Below the pieces are notes generated by a model, which worked only from the letters and a program-made list of their open reading frames with translations, did not search any database and was not told where the DNA came from. From the NCBI GenBank assembly GCA_003991915.1, contig RQTK01000005.1, positions 183,935-247,934 of the forward strand: a DNA stretch of 64,000 nt, written 5' to 3'. This DNA comes from Elysia chlorotica. Taxonomy: Eukaryota; Mollusca; Gastropoda; Plakobranchidae. Both the position numbers and the translations under genes were made by a program. Shown piece after piece: positions 37,301 through 54,000 of the stretch (its first letter is position 1; every line of letters begins with the position of its first letter).

Positions 37301-38912
37301 GAAAGGGAGAAGCATGTAAGCTGGCGAAGAATAGAGCAGAAGCAGGTTAAACTAGGAAAGACATGTCAATCCACATTCTGTTTAAAATCCAAAAAGAGGA
37401 GCTGCAGTGAATTCTCAGAATCTGAAAGGGAATGTAATTTCCAACACTTCTGGGAATTGCCAACATGGTCAGAGAGGCAGAGTGTAGTGAAGTCTTTGAC
37501 TTGTGTTGGTGAGAAAAAGACAGTGAAAAAGGTACATAGCAAGAGACGTAAGCCTGTTGAGACTCCTTGAAGCTACAAAATAGTACAAAATTGCAAGTGC
37601 ATTCTAGACAACTATTGGATTATGGCTGCAAAGTAACACGCCCCAGGAGAGAGAAGGGGAGGAACAACCACCTTTAGCAAGAATAAAGTCATCAAAGGCT
37701 ACTAGAAAGTTAGAAGAAGAGGAGTTAGTTTACTTAAAAGAATGGCTCCAGAACATTGACTGTGTAGACTCTCATGACTGTAGAGCCAATGACGTTCATA
37801 AGGGGAAAAGATTGTTGGAACCTGGAATCAGAAAGATATACCAATGATTGCACAACTACAGGGATCGAAGCAGCATGTTTGACCATTTTCAAAAAGGTAT
37901 TTGAAGAACTAAATCTTTCCATATTCAACCGAGGAGTGACCAATGCAGCACCTGCATTGCTTATCATCATGGAAACGTCAGTAAAGCTGAGCATGACAAA
38001 CGTGTTGCCAAAAAGGACAAAGCTGAAAAGGACAATGAAAAAGAAAAGGCCTTTTTAGATGAATCCTTGTGTGGTTATTCGACACACAATCCGTACTGCT
38101 GTGTCCCAAAATTTTCGGACAAAATTGCTGGTAAACACTTTTAACCTCTACAATATTTGCACAAAAGAGGGATTTTGTTATTTTTGGGATGAGGCTCAAG
38201 GAGAGCTAAAGGCACCTCAATCCAGTTCAAAATAAAAACAACATGCTGTCAAATGCCTACTTTCAACTTGCTATGAAGTACAAATTGACATCATCCAAAA
38301 GTTCTTGGTTGTGGATCACGTGCGAATGGAGTGTGACTCTATGCATGCCACAATAGAAAATCTTACATGCAATATCTACACCCCGAGCGTGTGGTCATGG
38401 AGACTGGAACGCACAACCCTGCACCATATGAAGTTAAGCAGTTGGAACACCAAGACTTCAAAAGGATTACTGCATCAAGATTCAGCTCCATTCTGCCGAC
38501 ATTATAACCATAACCAACAATGTTTGCTGTCATAATACCATTGAACTAAAATGTTAAGTTTATGACGGCATGTTTATTTGTTACGATTACAAGTCAAAGG
38601 CTTCCTGAAGGAGTTCTATAATGCATAGACTTACGGCATAGGGATAAAACTTGGTATAATTAGAAAGTAACTATTGCTTAAGTCAGCATGCTAACTTAAA
38701 ACAATTGCTCAAGTCGTTGCCTAAGTCACATGGTAAATTTCATAAATGTTTAAGTCGCTCAGAGACGCAAATAAAAATGCTTTTTACCACCTACTCAAAC
38801 ATTACTGGCTCTAATATACAAAAAATACAATATGTACTTGAAACAAAATAGTTTTTTTCCTTTTTCTTAAAACCAGTATGATTGACTAAGCATTTGTGGA
38901 ATGATGCTGACG
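34367..38912 (+). mobile_element. 4.5-kb DNA transposon-like element with terminal inverted repeats and a DUF7869-like gene
   Basis: The left end 34367-34397 and right end 38883-38912 are inverted copies of each other. The core attccacaaatgc is identical and the ends read catcagc and cgtcagc. Subterminal words of the type gcYtaagtc recur near both ends: near 34387 and, in variant form, near 34470-34540; and four times at 38670-38760 as ttaagtcagc, tcaagtcg, ctaagtca and ttaagtcg. This is a layout seen in several cut-and-paste superfamilies. The element encloses one gene-like unit reading inward from the left end. A clean target-site duplication could not be defined (flanks gtattt and atatta). 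The superfamily is unknown to me. The right end lies 390 bp downstream of the Cdk5 stop codon. Confidence 0.7.
34556..38535 (+). pseudogene. Decayed multi-exon gene of an uncharacterised invertebrate family (DUF7869-like)
   Basis: Likely exons are 34556-34637 (start MADSGKPWERSRR), 35105-35281 (Ser/Glu/Asp-rich), about 35990-36118, about 36625-36720, and a long last exon from about 37139. The last exon keeps family motifs in order, in shifting frames: KRKRNKR (near 37235), CSEFSESERE with FWELP (near 37400), DQCSTC (near 37940), EGFCYFWDE (near 38168), NKNNMLSN (near 38230), and VRMECDSMHA then IYTP (near 38320-38380). I recall the same order in large multi-copy invertebrate families annotated with DUF7869, whose DNCxGQN segment is largely missing here. 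Several frame changes and stops, including one in the third exon, show that this copy is inactive. Function is unknown; an RNase H-like transposase is my inference from the motifs and the enclosing inverted repeats. Confidence 0.65.
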
Positions 38913-39050
38913 ATATTAATATCTAGTTATCAACTATTTAGTTGTTAATAACAAAATCTTAATCTCTACATAAACTTGAATCAATGTACACTTTTCAGGA
39001 ACCATCCTTTCTCATAGTTTCTGAAAAAAATCATGTTGGTCGTAAATAGT

Positions 39051-39056
39051 TTTAAT
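39051..39056 (-). terminator. Possible Cdk5 poly(A) signal (ATTAAA)
   Basis: The minus strand reads ATTAAA about 250 bp after the Cdk5 stop. No AATAAA occurs between the stop and the transposon end. Weak evidence only. Confidence 0.3.
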
Positions 39057-39302
39057 AGGCTTATTCTCATTGTGGAATGCAAAATTTTGTTGTATCCTTT
39101 TTTAACTAATAGAGTAGCAAATTAAAGCCTTGCATAAACAGGTACTGTCACAATTTAAAACAAATATGAAGGATATTGCCACTTTCAAAACACCAACCCA
39201 ATATTTGAAAGTAATGCAAGGCTCACAAAGTACCCTCAGATGAAAATGCAGGACTCTTGTTTCAATCAACCTTTGGCTAGTCTATACCTATGACTCTCTG
39301 TA

Positions 39303-45029
<5,727 letters not shown>

Positions 45030-45114
45030 TGTATTTCCGTCCGCTATTAATCGATTTCTTTCCCAGACTCTGAGTTTCAAGGTTTTTCAAAGTGTCCCTA
45101 AATGTTTTTCTTGA
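45030..45114 (-). promoter_or_regulatory. Likely Cdk5 5' UTR with an upstream splice acceptor
   Basis: On the minus strand an acceptor-like ctttcag ends at 45115, so the first coding exon probably begins at 45114 and a non-coding first exon lies further upstream. The GC-richer stretch near 47240-47340, with gtgatgtcat and gcgcgc-like words, is a candidate promoter, but this is inference. Confidence 0.4.
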
Positions 45115-45667
45115 CTGAAAGACACCAGAAAGGAAAGGAAAAAAATAAGTATGAATTTTTTTTTTAATGTGGTGTTACATGAGAAATCAAACTTACGTAA
45201 TACCCACACAATTAGAGAAAGTTTTCTTCTCCATCATAAAATTTATGAGAATAGCTAAATAAAAAATGAGCAAATATATAAACCTTTGAAGTTATTATAA
45301 AGCATATATATTTTGACATCTTCAAAAATTAAAAAAAAAAAAGAAATCAATACACAAAATATATTCAGAATGTAAAATATTAACTATAAGTTAGTTCATA
45401 AATTAGTTTATCAGCCTTAGAATCCTTTCATAATTTTCATTTTTTGTAAAAAGCTTATTCTGATGTTATCATTCAATGCTTAGGATAAAAAACGTCCATA
45501 TAATGCCCCAGCAGAACCGCTAGTACTAGCAGTAGTATCACAATTAACTTGAAAACTGAAGTTTGCCATCAGCAGCATGAACTGTGTCATACCCTCCATC
45601 AAGTTTTGTAATAATCAGTGAAGGATTATATGGTCAGTTGTCTTCCATTACATTGAGTACACATGTT

Positions 45668-45905
45668 TGTTGTTGAGTTGACTTAATGTCCAACATCAGC
45701 ACTACATAGACTATATTGTGGACGGGCCCTAAGACTGACGGCTGACAATTTTCTTTGCTGCCACACAAGAGACAGGGCGGGGATACCATGACTCCTATCT
45801 GAGCCGGTCACAATAAACTGACACAGACCCAACCAGTAGGGAGCGCAATCACCAGGGCTCGAACCCGAACCTTTAGCGTCTAAAGTCAACGGGCCCGCCC
45901 ACCAC
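45668..45905 (-). repeat. Full-length tRNA-derived SINE
   Basis: On the minus strand it starts with a tRNA-like head with a B box (ggttcgagccc; plus-strand position about 45855-45866). A central block follows (cctactggttgggtctgtg), then a tail ending in gttggacattaagtc. Related pieces occur at 2655, 11950, 31166 and 62208, so it is a dispersed family. Confidence 0.8.
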
Positions 45906-45929
45906 CTGAGTTGCCATTTCAGATTTTGT

Positions 45930-46700
45930 TATGAACAAGTGTTTTCTGTTCTGGTTTTCAAAGCCTGGAAAAGCTTTTGATGGATCTTTTATAAGGTTTT
46001 CACCCGTTGGTCTACAATTTGCCCTTTGATTGTTCTCTCCGATGTTGCTGTTATAATATTGAAGTCTCTGAACATGGTTGATTTATGGAAAGGGGGTCTA
46101 GGTTTGAGTCTTGCTGTTTTTGGGACCATTGTTAGTGACATGTTTGAGTAGGAAGTCATCTGCAATATATATCATAAAATTATTATATCTTTCAGTTTTT
46201 TCAACATTTCCTGATTGGCTTCTTTTCCCCTGGTATGGGGTGGAGCTATTGAGCTAATGGTTGGAAGCCACTGAACAGGAGTATGCTTCAGGCCTCCTGT
46301 TATAATGTTATTATCCTCATTGATTCCCTATGTTTTATGCCAATAAGCTGGATGTGTGGGCTTTAGAGTCCATTTTGGTGCAGAGAACTCAGTGACGATG
46401 AGTGAATTTAGAGCTAGCGTGTGGTAGATGTTCTCAGAACCGTTTAAGATGCCCCTGAGATGTTCCTGACAACTTACTTAGAAGACTGTCTTCTAGCAAT
46501 CTTATTTGCACAGTTGTATCCTTATAGATGTTTACGGTAGGTGAGCTATCTATGAAATGTGACACCCAGGTATATCTATAGGCCTAATTTACAATTTTGA
46601 TCAGTTGGGAGAAATTTTTCTCCAATCCGGATGTTGAGTGTCTTGGTTGCATGATGGCTGTTTAGGTGAAACAGTTTTGACATTGATTTTGTTGTATCAT
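45930..46700 (-). mobile_element. LINE fragment (Jockey-like reverse transcriptase C-terminal region)
   Basis: The minus strand gives, in order, KLFHLNSHHATKTLNI, YLGVTFHR, LTYRKHL and TPVQWLPTISSIAPPH. This is the well-known end of Jockey-type LINE reverse transcriptases (tITG then TPxxWLPvLsnIaPPH). Frames shift and stops occur, so it is dead. It fills much of the space between Cdk5 and SMYD5. Confidence 0.75.
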
Positions 46701-46744
46701 TTCGAGGTACACCATGTAGATCAATCAAAGTATTAATTAGTTCA

Positions 46745-46940
46745 CTAGATCTCATGATAATGTAAAGATTATAGAGATTCTAATAGATCTAGATCTATAT
46801 TTAGATCCAATCTACATCTAGACTAGATCTAGGTCTTGATTCAGAATTTACTACACAAACTCTTATTTTGGGTTTTTAATTTACAAGTATGCATATAATG
46901 TAGATCTAGATCTAGGTCTAGATCTATATCTAGAGATAAA
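46745..46940. repeat. AGATCT/CTAGAT palindrome-rich cluster
   Basis: Many overlapping copies of tagatctagatct-like words in about 200 bp, with weaker clusters near 49810, 50000-50110, 54240 and elsewhere. No reading frame or mobile element explains them. Confidence 0.7.
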
Positions 46941-47689
46941 ACATTAACAAGCTTCAAAACCTTACCGTGACAATACAAAGGGTGGAATGTATATCAGGTT
47001 TAGATAGATACTGGATCGAGTTTCTGGATCTAGATCTTATTTCTCTTGATCCAAGATCAAGATTAGATCTAGCTGTAGAAATCAGTTACACCAAAGATAC
47101 ACCAAACAATGTTTCACAAATTATGCCTGGGGACTGGGAGTGGGAGTTACGGGGCCTACTAAGAATTGCAAGACTGCTTAAACTGGTTCAATCCATTTTA
47201 ATGTTTTCACCACAGATTTCTAATAACAGCGCTAGATCCCTCAGTGATGTCATATCACAGCACGACGGAACTTGGCTGTTACTGGGGCGAGGGAAAGTTT
47301 GACTGGAAGTCGCGCACACATAATTCGGTGGACGCGCTGCTTTGTGGGCCTATGCCTAAAATGTTACAAAACAATGTTACATGATGAGCACATCTATGTA
47401 TCTAATCAATCACAGCTTAAAGAGGCAATTTAAAAACACTGTTGTTACAACTAAATCAAGCAGTCGATTGTACCGGGTTGTTTTATTGTTTGTTTGTTAA
47501 ATTTATTTAGCAGTCAATCCAACGCTTCCGCCTAGTGCTACTGATTGCGTATCATGTTTTAATGCAATTGGAATTGAAATCGAACCGGTAAAAGTTGTAA
47601 ATACCTATAATGATTGCTTGTGGCTTTTGAATGTAATATTGTATTGTGTCAAAATTATATGATTATTATTCTTCTTTTGTACCTGTGAT

Positions 47690-47770
47690 AATAGAAATTG
47701 TTAAGCGCACTGAGTATGATTGTTCATGGAAGTGCGCTATATAAATACAATATATTATTATTTTATTAAT
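47690..47770 (+). repeat. 3' tail of a LINE or SINE
   Basis: The sequence ttaagcgcactgagta and then gtgcgctatataaatac followed by ATT units matches the conserved tail (agcgctatataaat then (ATT)n) that ends many invertebrate retroposons. The body upstream is not recognised. Confidence 0.6.
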
Positions 47771-47929
47771 GCAAGTTGCTCAATTAATAATTAAAAAATG
47801 ATGATGATGATGATGATAATAATAATAATAATAATAATTATAATAATAATTGTCATTTAAAAGTTTATAAAACTCTCTTCTATTATTTATTTATCGCGCT
47901 GGACTCAGAATTGGTAGTTCCTCCCCCCA

Positions 47930-48076
47930 CCCACACCTTTCTTTCCACTCTGTCCGACCCACAGACAACGCGAGCTCGCGCGCTGATGTGCCGCGAAGAG
48001 GGACCGCCATTTTTCTGAGCGATCTAGTGCTATTAATAGAAATCTACGATTATCACTTATCAGCTCAAGAATCAAG
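47930..48076 (+). promoter_or_regulatory. Likely SMYD5 promoter and 5' UTR
   Basis: A locally GC- and CpG-rich stretch (cgcgagctcgcgcgc near 47970) with ccgccatttt at 48004, a YY1-type motif. The start codon context aagatggcagc at 48075 is itself a YY1-like motif, as found at many animal housekeeping gene starts. No TATA box was seen. Confidence 0.5.
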
Positions 48077-51000
48077 ATGGCAGCCTACATGGAAGGAGAA
48101 TGTGATGGTGTTCGAGTGGTACACATTTCCTCTTCAAAGGTCAGTTTTGGGCATAATTTTTAAATACTGTTAAACATCAAATATCTATAATCTAACTGCT
48201 TGTAGATCTAATCATCAACCATTTAGACTGCTTCAAACAATGAAAGAGCACATCGAAAAGAACAAATGTAAAGAAAACTAGATTAGATCTTAGATCTAAT
48301 CCCTAATGTTAACATTTACAAGTCACTTGATGACAGGTGCACCAGCCGAGTTGCAGATGTGATAGATCTAGTAAACGGAGAAATGGTGGAGAAAGCAGAC
48401 CACTTTGAATACCTAGGTTCCAGGGTTGACGGAGATGACAAATGATCGTTGGAAATAAATTTTAAAAGAATCAACAGCCCTGGCACAATTAAAAACTCAA
48501 CTCCGGAAGGAAAACATTAAAGTACATTAAAAGACAAAACTAAAAATCATATTAAGATCGTGCATACACATTCCCCATAGCCACTTATGAATACATATGT
48601 GGGCAGGCACTCCTTGAGTTTTGTGGTCCCTAGGCTGTGGGTGATAAAATTGGCTTGGTGGGCGGGATTCGAGGGGTGGGTGGGTAAGATTAGATTACAT
48701 CGGAGTCAGTCAACCTGTGGAGAGAGAGAGAGAAAGACAGTCAGAACAAGCGAGTGTGAGAGACAAGCTTCAATTGCTTAGCAGATCAATTTTTTGTCAA
48801 TGTTTGTCCCCACCCCCTTCCCTGTCTGCGCTACAACCCGTGTCCAAATAAGCAAATGAATACGATCAAATCTGTCTCTATGAATCAAAAAATTATGCCA
48901 ATACTGTGAATACATGTACAATAATAAATTTAAAAAAAAAACAAGGAGTAGCCTACAGGTGGTAGGTATTTTACTAACTTTTTTTTAATAACAAAAAGAC
49001 AGGGAGTAGGCCTACAGCGTAATGGTATTTTTTATTCAATTTTAATAATCGAATTCCGGCCGTCCACCCATTTGATCGCCCACAGGCTAGGGACTACAAA
49101 ACTCAAGGAGTGCCCATATGTGAAAGTTGGACAATAACAAAATTCTTCTGAATTAAAACACTACAAATGAACAGCACACAGATGAAATCATGGAAATGAT
49201 CTCATAAGATCAAACCAAATTGGCTTTTGCATACCATCAAAGAAAGAAAATTTAATAAATTTGGGCATTTGAACAGACATGACAGTCTGGAAAGACCTAT
49301 CCTAGAAGCAATGAAAACAGGGCAGACCTACAAGAATGTGGATGGATGACGTTGAGCCGTGACTGGCTACCTAGGAGGCCTGAGGAGACAGAAAGGATCG
49401 CTCAAGGCAGAGAGCTCTTCAGGCAGATTGTATGTGGGTCTACATCAGACACTACTGTCCAGCCAGCATATTAGACTCCGTTAGGGTCACATGGATCTTG
49501 AGAATAGATAGATCTAGTTTATCTAAAATCCTTTTTTGTTTATTTTTGACTGATACCAAGATCTGTGTAACTGCATTAATATACCATTAAGGACCTAGAT
49601 CTACAACCACACTGTTTCAACTCAAAATAAAACCGATAACAAAATCTACAAGTCGATCGATGGGTTACTTCTTATAGCGCAAGCCTTATTTTCCTCCATG
49701 CTGCAGGTACGCATCAGAGCTACTTATATGGTATTAAACTCTCTAATGATGATGATGATTTTACAGTCAGGATTTGATTCGTGCTCAGAAGAGTAGAACC
49801 TGTGTGTTTCTAGATCTAGAACTAGTGTTTGACTGTTTCTGTCCAAATTGTGCTACCAAAAGGCTTGTTTTCAAGCATTCTGAAGTAATTCACCAATTGG
49901 GAAATAAAAACAAGTAATTAGGGTAAAATATAAAGTATATAAAGTATATTAGATGAAGACCATCTGACAACAAAATTGTCTTTTTCTCTGGAGATCTATC
50001 ATCCAATCTAGATCTAGATAGGACCTAATCTAATCTACATCTAACCTCCTAGAAAATAGATCCAATAAGTTCATTTAATTTGTTCTGGTATACATCTAGC
50101 TCTAGATCTGTTTATAAATAAATGAATAGAAAATGACTTTATCTATCTCTCAAAGATTGGATTCGTCGCAAATATCCGTGGATGTTGGGTTTTGCTGACG
50201 CCAATTTTTTTCAGGCCTGAAAAAGACATATATATTTTATTTCAATTAAAAGTCCAAGTCACAGAATAGCTCTAGATTCTAAATTTCTCAATGAAGGTAT
50301 AGAGCACAACCTTACAGCCGTGGTTAAGCACTATACAAAAATTATGGCTTAGTTACGTTAGTATATATACGCACTATATTCTTTTTGTCCAAATTTTACT
50401 ACTGCACAATACAGTGTTTCTATCTAAATTTATAATGGTATTAAAGGCTGTCTATGGCAAAGAGAGTTAATAATCTTTCTTTAAACCTAGGAAGTGTTGA
50501 ATTAGGAGACCTCTAGACAGATTAGCTTTCTTTATTCGACAATCAGATTCAGAGTATAAAAAGAATTTGATTTGAACAAAAACTGTGTACATAGCAAAAT
50601 CTGGCCATAAACACTACAGTACATGTAGTGCGTATAGCAAAATTTGAACAAAAAGTAGATATGATAAAGAGGCAGTATAATAAATTAGTGCAATATAAAC
50701 TCCCAAAAAATTATACATCATCATTACTATAAGGCCTGTAAATAATTTTTGGATGAATGTATTTGGACATTTCTGTTCTAAATGGTAAGTCTTCAGTTCT
50801 TTCAAAATATTATTTTGGCAATAAAAGAGAGAGTATATTAATTATTATGATAGCGAAATTGGAAAGAAATACAAATACCCATAGTGCATTTAGACATTCC
50901 TATTAAAGACGGTTTTGAATTTTATTTTTGCTTTATGTTTATTCATATCATTTAAAATGTGCCTCTTTGAAATTAATTATTTTGATCCAATCAGCAGCAT

Positions 51001-54000
51001 AACCAGTCTGATTTAATCTAATGTTTATAATTTTCTTTTACAGGGAAAGGGTCTAGTTGCCCAAAAGTCTTTTCAAAGTGGAGATGTAATCTTGGAGGAA
51101 AAACCACTTGTTTGTGCCCAGTTTTCCTGGAATGAGTTGTACAAATATAAAGCATGCGAGTTCTGTCTCAGATCATTGGAGAATGCGGAGGAAATGGTAC
51201 GGCGGTTGACAAATGACCCGTCAATAATCTTGCCTTATCCTGAATGCTGTGATGTAGATGCCTCAAAGTTTTCATTTTGTTCTCAATGCCAGGTAAACTT
51301 TATAAATGTGAGTTATAGCGTGAAAAGATGATGATGATATGAATACAGCTATTTGCTTTGTAAAAGAAATGCTGAGGTAGAGCAAATCAATGTCCTTTTT
51401 TTTATATATGGTACACAACATTTACTAGATTAGTAGACTCTATTGATTGTATTTGTAGTAAAGTGGTCTCCGCCTAAGAACCCGCCCCTCGGGACACAAG
51501 AAAAGTGGGTTCTTAGAAGGTGCAGGTTCTAACGGGAGGCGAAGAAAAAGGTGATAGGTCCTTAAAGAATAGTTCTCAGAGTTGTTTTTGGTGGGTTTTT
51601 GGTTTTGTTGTTTTTGTCCTATCTGTGGGCCTTCAGTTTGTTATTTCAGAAAATTTAATCAGATTGAAATAAAAGGACTATAGTAAAATGAAATTTAATA
51701 AATCATAAAGTTTTTGAGACATACAGGTCAAACTTGAAAAACTGTACTGCACCAGTAGTCATTGGAGAATTCTACCATCCTGAATGGTGTCGTGTTCTGC
51801 AATTTCCTTTAGTATTTGTAATAATATTATTAAGATTATTAACGAAGAGATTTGAGTTATTAGAATATTATGTTTTAGCAGTGAAAAAAATATTGTTAAG
51901 ACAGGGAAAGCACTAAAATGAGTGCACAGCGTCACATCAGCGATGCTTTAGTTAGCCCAGGCCGATGTCGACTGACCAAGGTCAATGGGGCTTAACCTTT
52001 GTTCAGGGCAGGTATCCTGTGTGAGTGTGAGCGAACGTGTAGTATCGCCGATATATTGGTTTTTTGTTGTTGTTTTTTTTTCTAAATTTCAACATTTGTT
52101 TTGTTTATTTGAACATTGTGTTCGCAATGTGTTAGACCTTATCTTCCCAAATAACAAAGCATTATCTAGAGAATTGTTAGCGTGGCAGCTGAATCAGTCA
52201 CTTTGATCTTTTCTCTCCTTGTCTTTTTTGTTTAGACCGTAAAACTTGATAACAGGTTTTGAACAAACATTATTCTTGTAAATAACGAAGAGATATATTA
52301 TATAATCAGTGAGCTCTGTGCTTTCCAATTGTTAAAATCGTTTAATGGCTGTTCTCTGTACCTTGCTCTCTTAACAGACCTAGTCTTACCCTGTATTGAT
52401 GTATGTGTGGAATACAATGTTTCCCTTTTATGTGCATTTTGCAAATGGATTTGAGTGGAAACATTCTTCTGTATTCTAATGTACTTGTTTATTGCTCCTT
52501 GTATTTCTGGATTAAGCTTGGTTGTAGTGGTTGCGGGCGAGACACGACACTGTGCATGGCAATGAAAGATTTTCAAAATGTTTGTGTATAGCATGTTTGC
52601 ACAATAAACAATATCGACAAATTTCAAAGGCTCCCTTCAATTAAAAGGACAAAAGACCTCATTGGGTGAACACAAATCATTAAATTTGTGTACACGATTA
52701 TTGTTCTTTTTCTTTTTACTTTGTAGTGTAGCAAATATTGGCACAGAATTTGGCATTGTTTATTTATGCAAATTAAATATGGTTTTCAAGTGTGTGTTCC
52801 ATTCAGAGTAACTCGAAATGTAGAATAAAGGCACGATTGAACACAATATTAATATCTTATTTATTGAATTTGATATTATTTTAAAGAAAAATATCAATAA
52901 ACTAAAATCAAAGGTAATTTTAAAAAATTGCAAGTAATGTTTGTGGGGTTTTTTTTTGCTTTTAATCAATTAAAAAAAATTTAAAATATTGTGCTTTCTT
53001 ACTGTAAATAGAGTAGTTTAGAGTAACTTACTTTTTCATAAAACTCACACAAATTATGTTAAAAGCACCAAATTTTTGGCACCTTACAGATAATCTGGTG
53101 ATCGAAATGAATGTTTGTGCGACTTTTAGTAGTTTTGATGTAGTGAAGTACAAAACGGGAATATTTTCCGTTTTGTTATTAATTTATGGTGTTACAGTGG
53201 CCAACATGCATCTAGCTCACACCAATCGTATGTCAAAACAGTGATTGATTGGCTCATGTGTGAGCGCCCGCAAGATCCTTTGTGTCTCCTAAGCTCACTG
53301 GGTTGCTCAACCGTTGTAGCCTGTCGTTCGCAATGAAATTGCCATATTTGAGGGGGAAATTCTACGTGAATAGAATATTTTTTAACCAAAAGTTTTAACT
53401 TAGTATCATATTGGTCTGGTATTAGCTGAAATAGTGTAGTAGTTGGAAGTTTGGAACTTGATATCAGTTGGGCCTGGATCAGAAAGGATTCTCTTACAAT
53501 AAGTTAATCCTCTTGAATTGTCACCAGGTTCAGTACTGTTCACCTGAGTGTAGAGATGCAGCCTGGAACAGCTATCACCAGGCTTTGTGTTTGGGGCCAT
53601 CGAGGGAGGATCCTGACCACCCACTCAATCAATTGATTAATCAATGGAGGTCAGAGATTCAACCTTTTTTTTTTTTTCAAGCTTTAGTCTTTGAAATTTT
53701 TTTTAGATCTTTTTTATGTGCTGTTGGTTTTTATACACTGAAAAGTAGGTAGTGTTAGGTTGACTAGCAATTAATTCCAATTTTGATCAACCTGCTTGAA
53801 GATAAAATATATCTGTTTTGTATAACGATTTTTGGGACAGCCCCGCATTTATTTATATATGTGATGGGGCAATGCAGTCGCAAAGGGCACTACGAGTAAC
53901 AGCAATACTGTTGATTTGCGTCACAAAAACCTATAATTTAGCATATTACTTCTATGAGTTTTGGTTGTTTCATGGGGCCTTGAAAAGAAATAGATCAGGT

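Noticed and set aside
37774-38058. 94-codon plus-strand frame as an independent gene
   Set aside because: It is one frame of the decayed DUF7869-like gene; family motifs continue in other frames on both sides.
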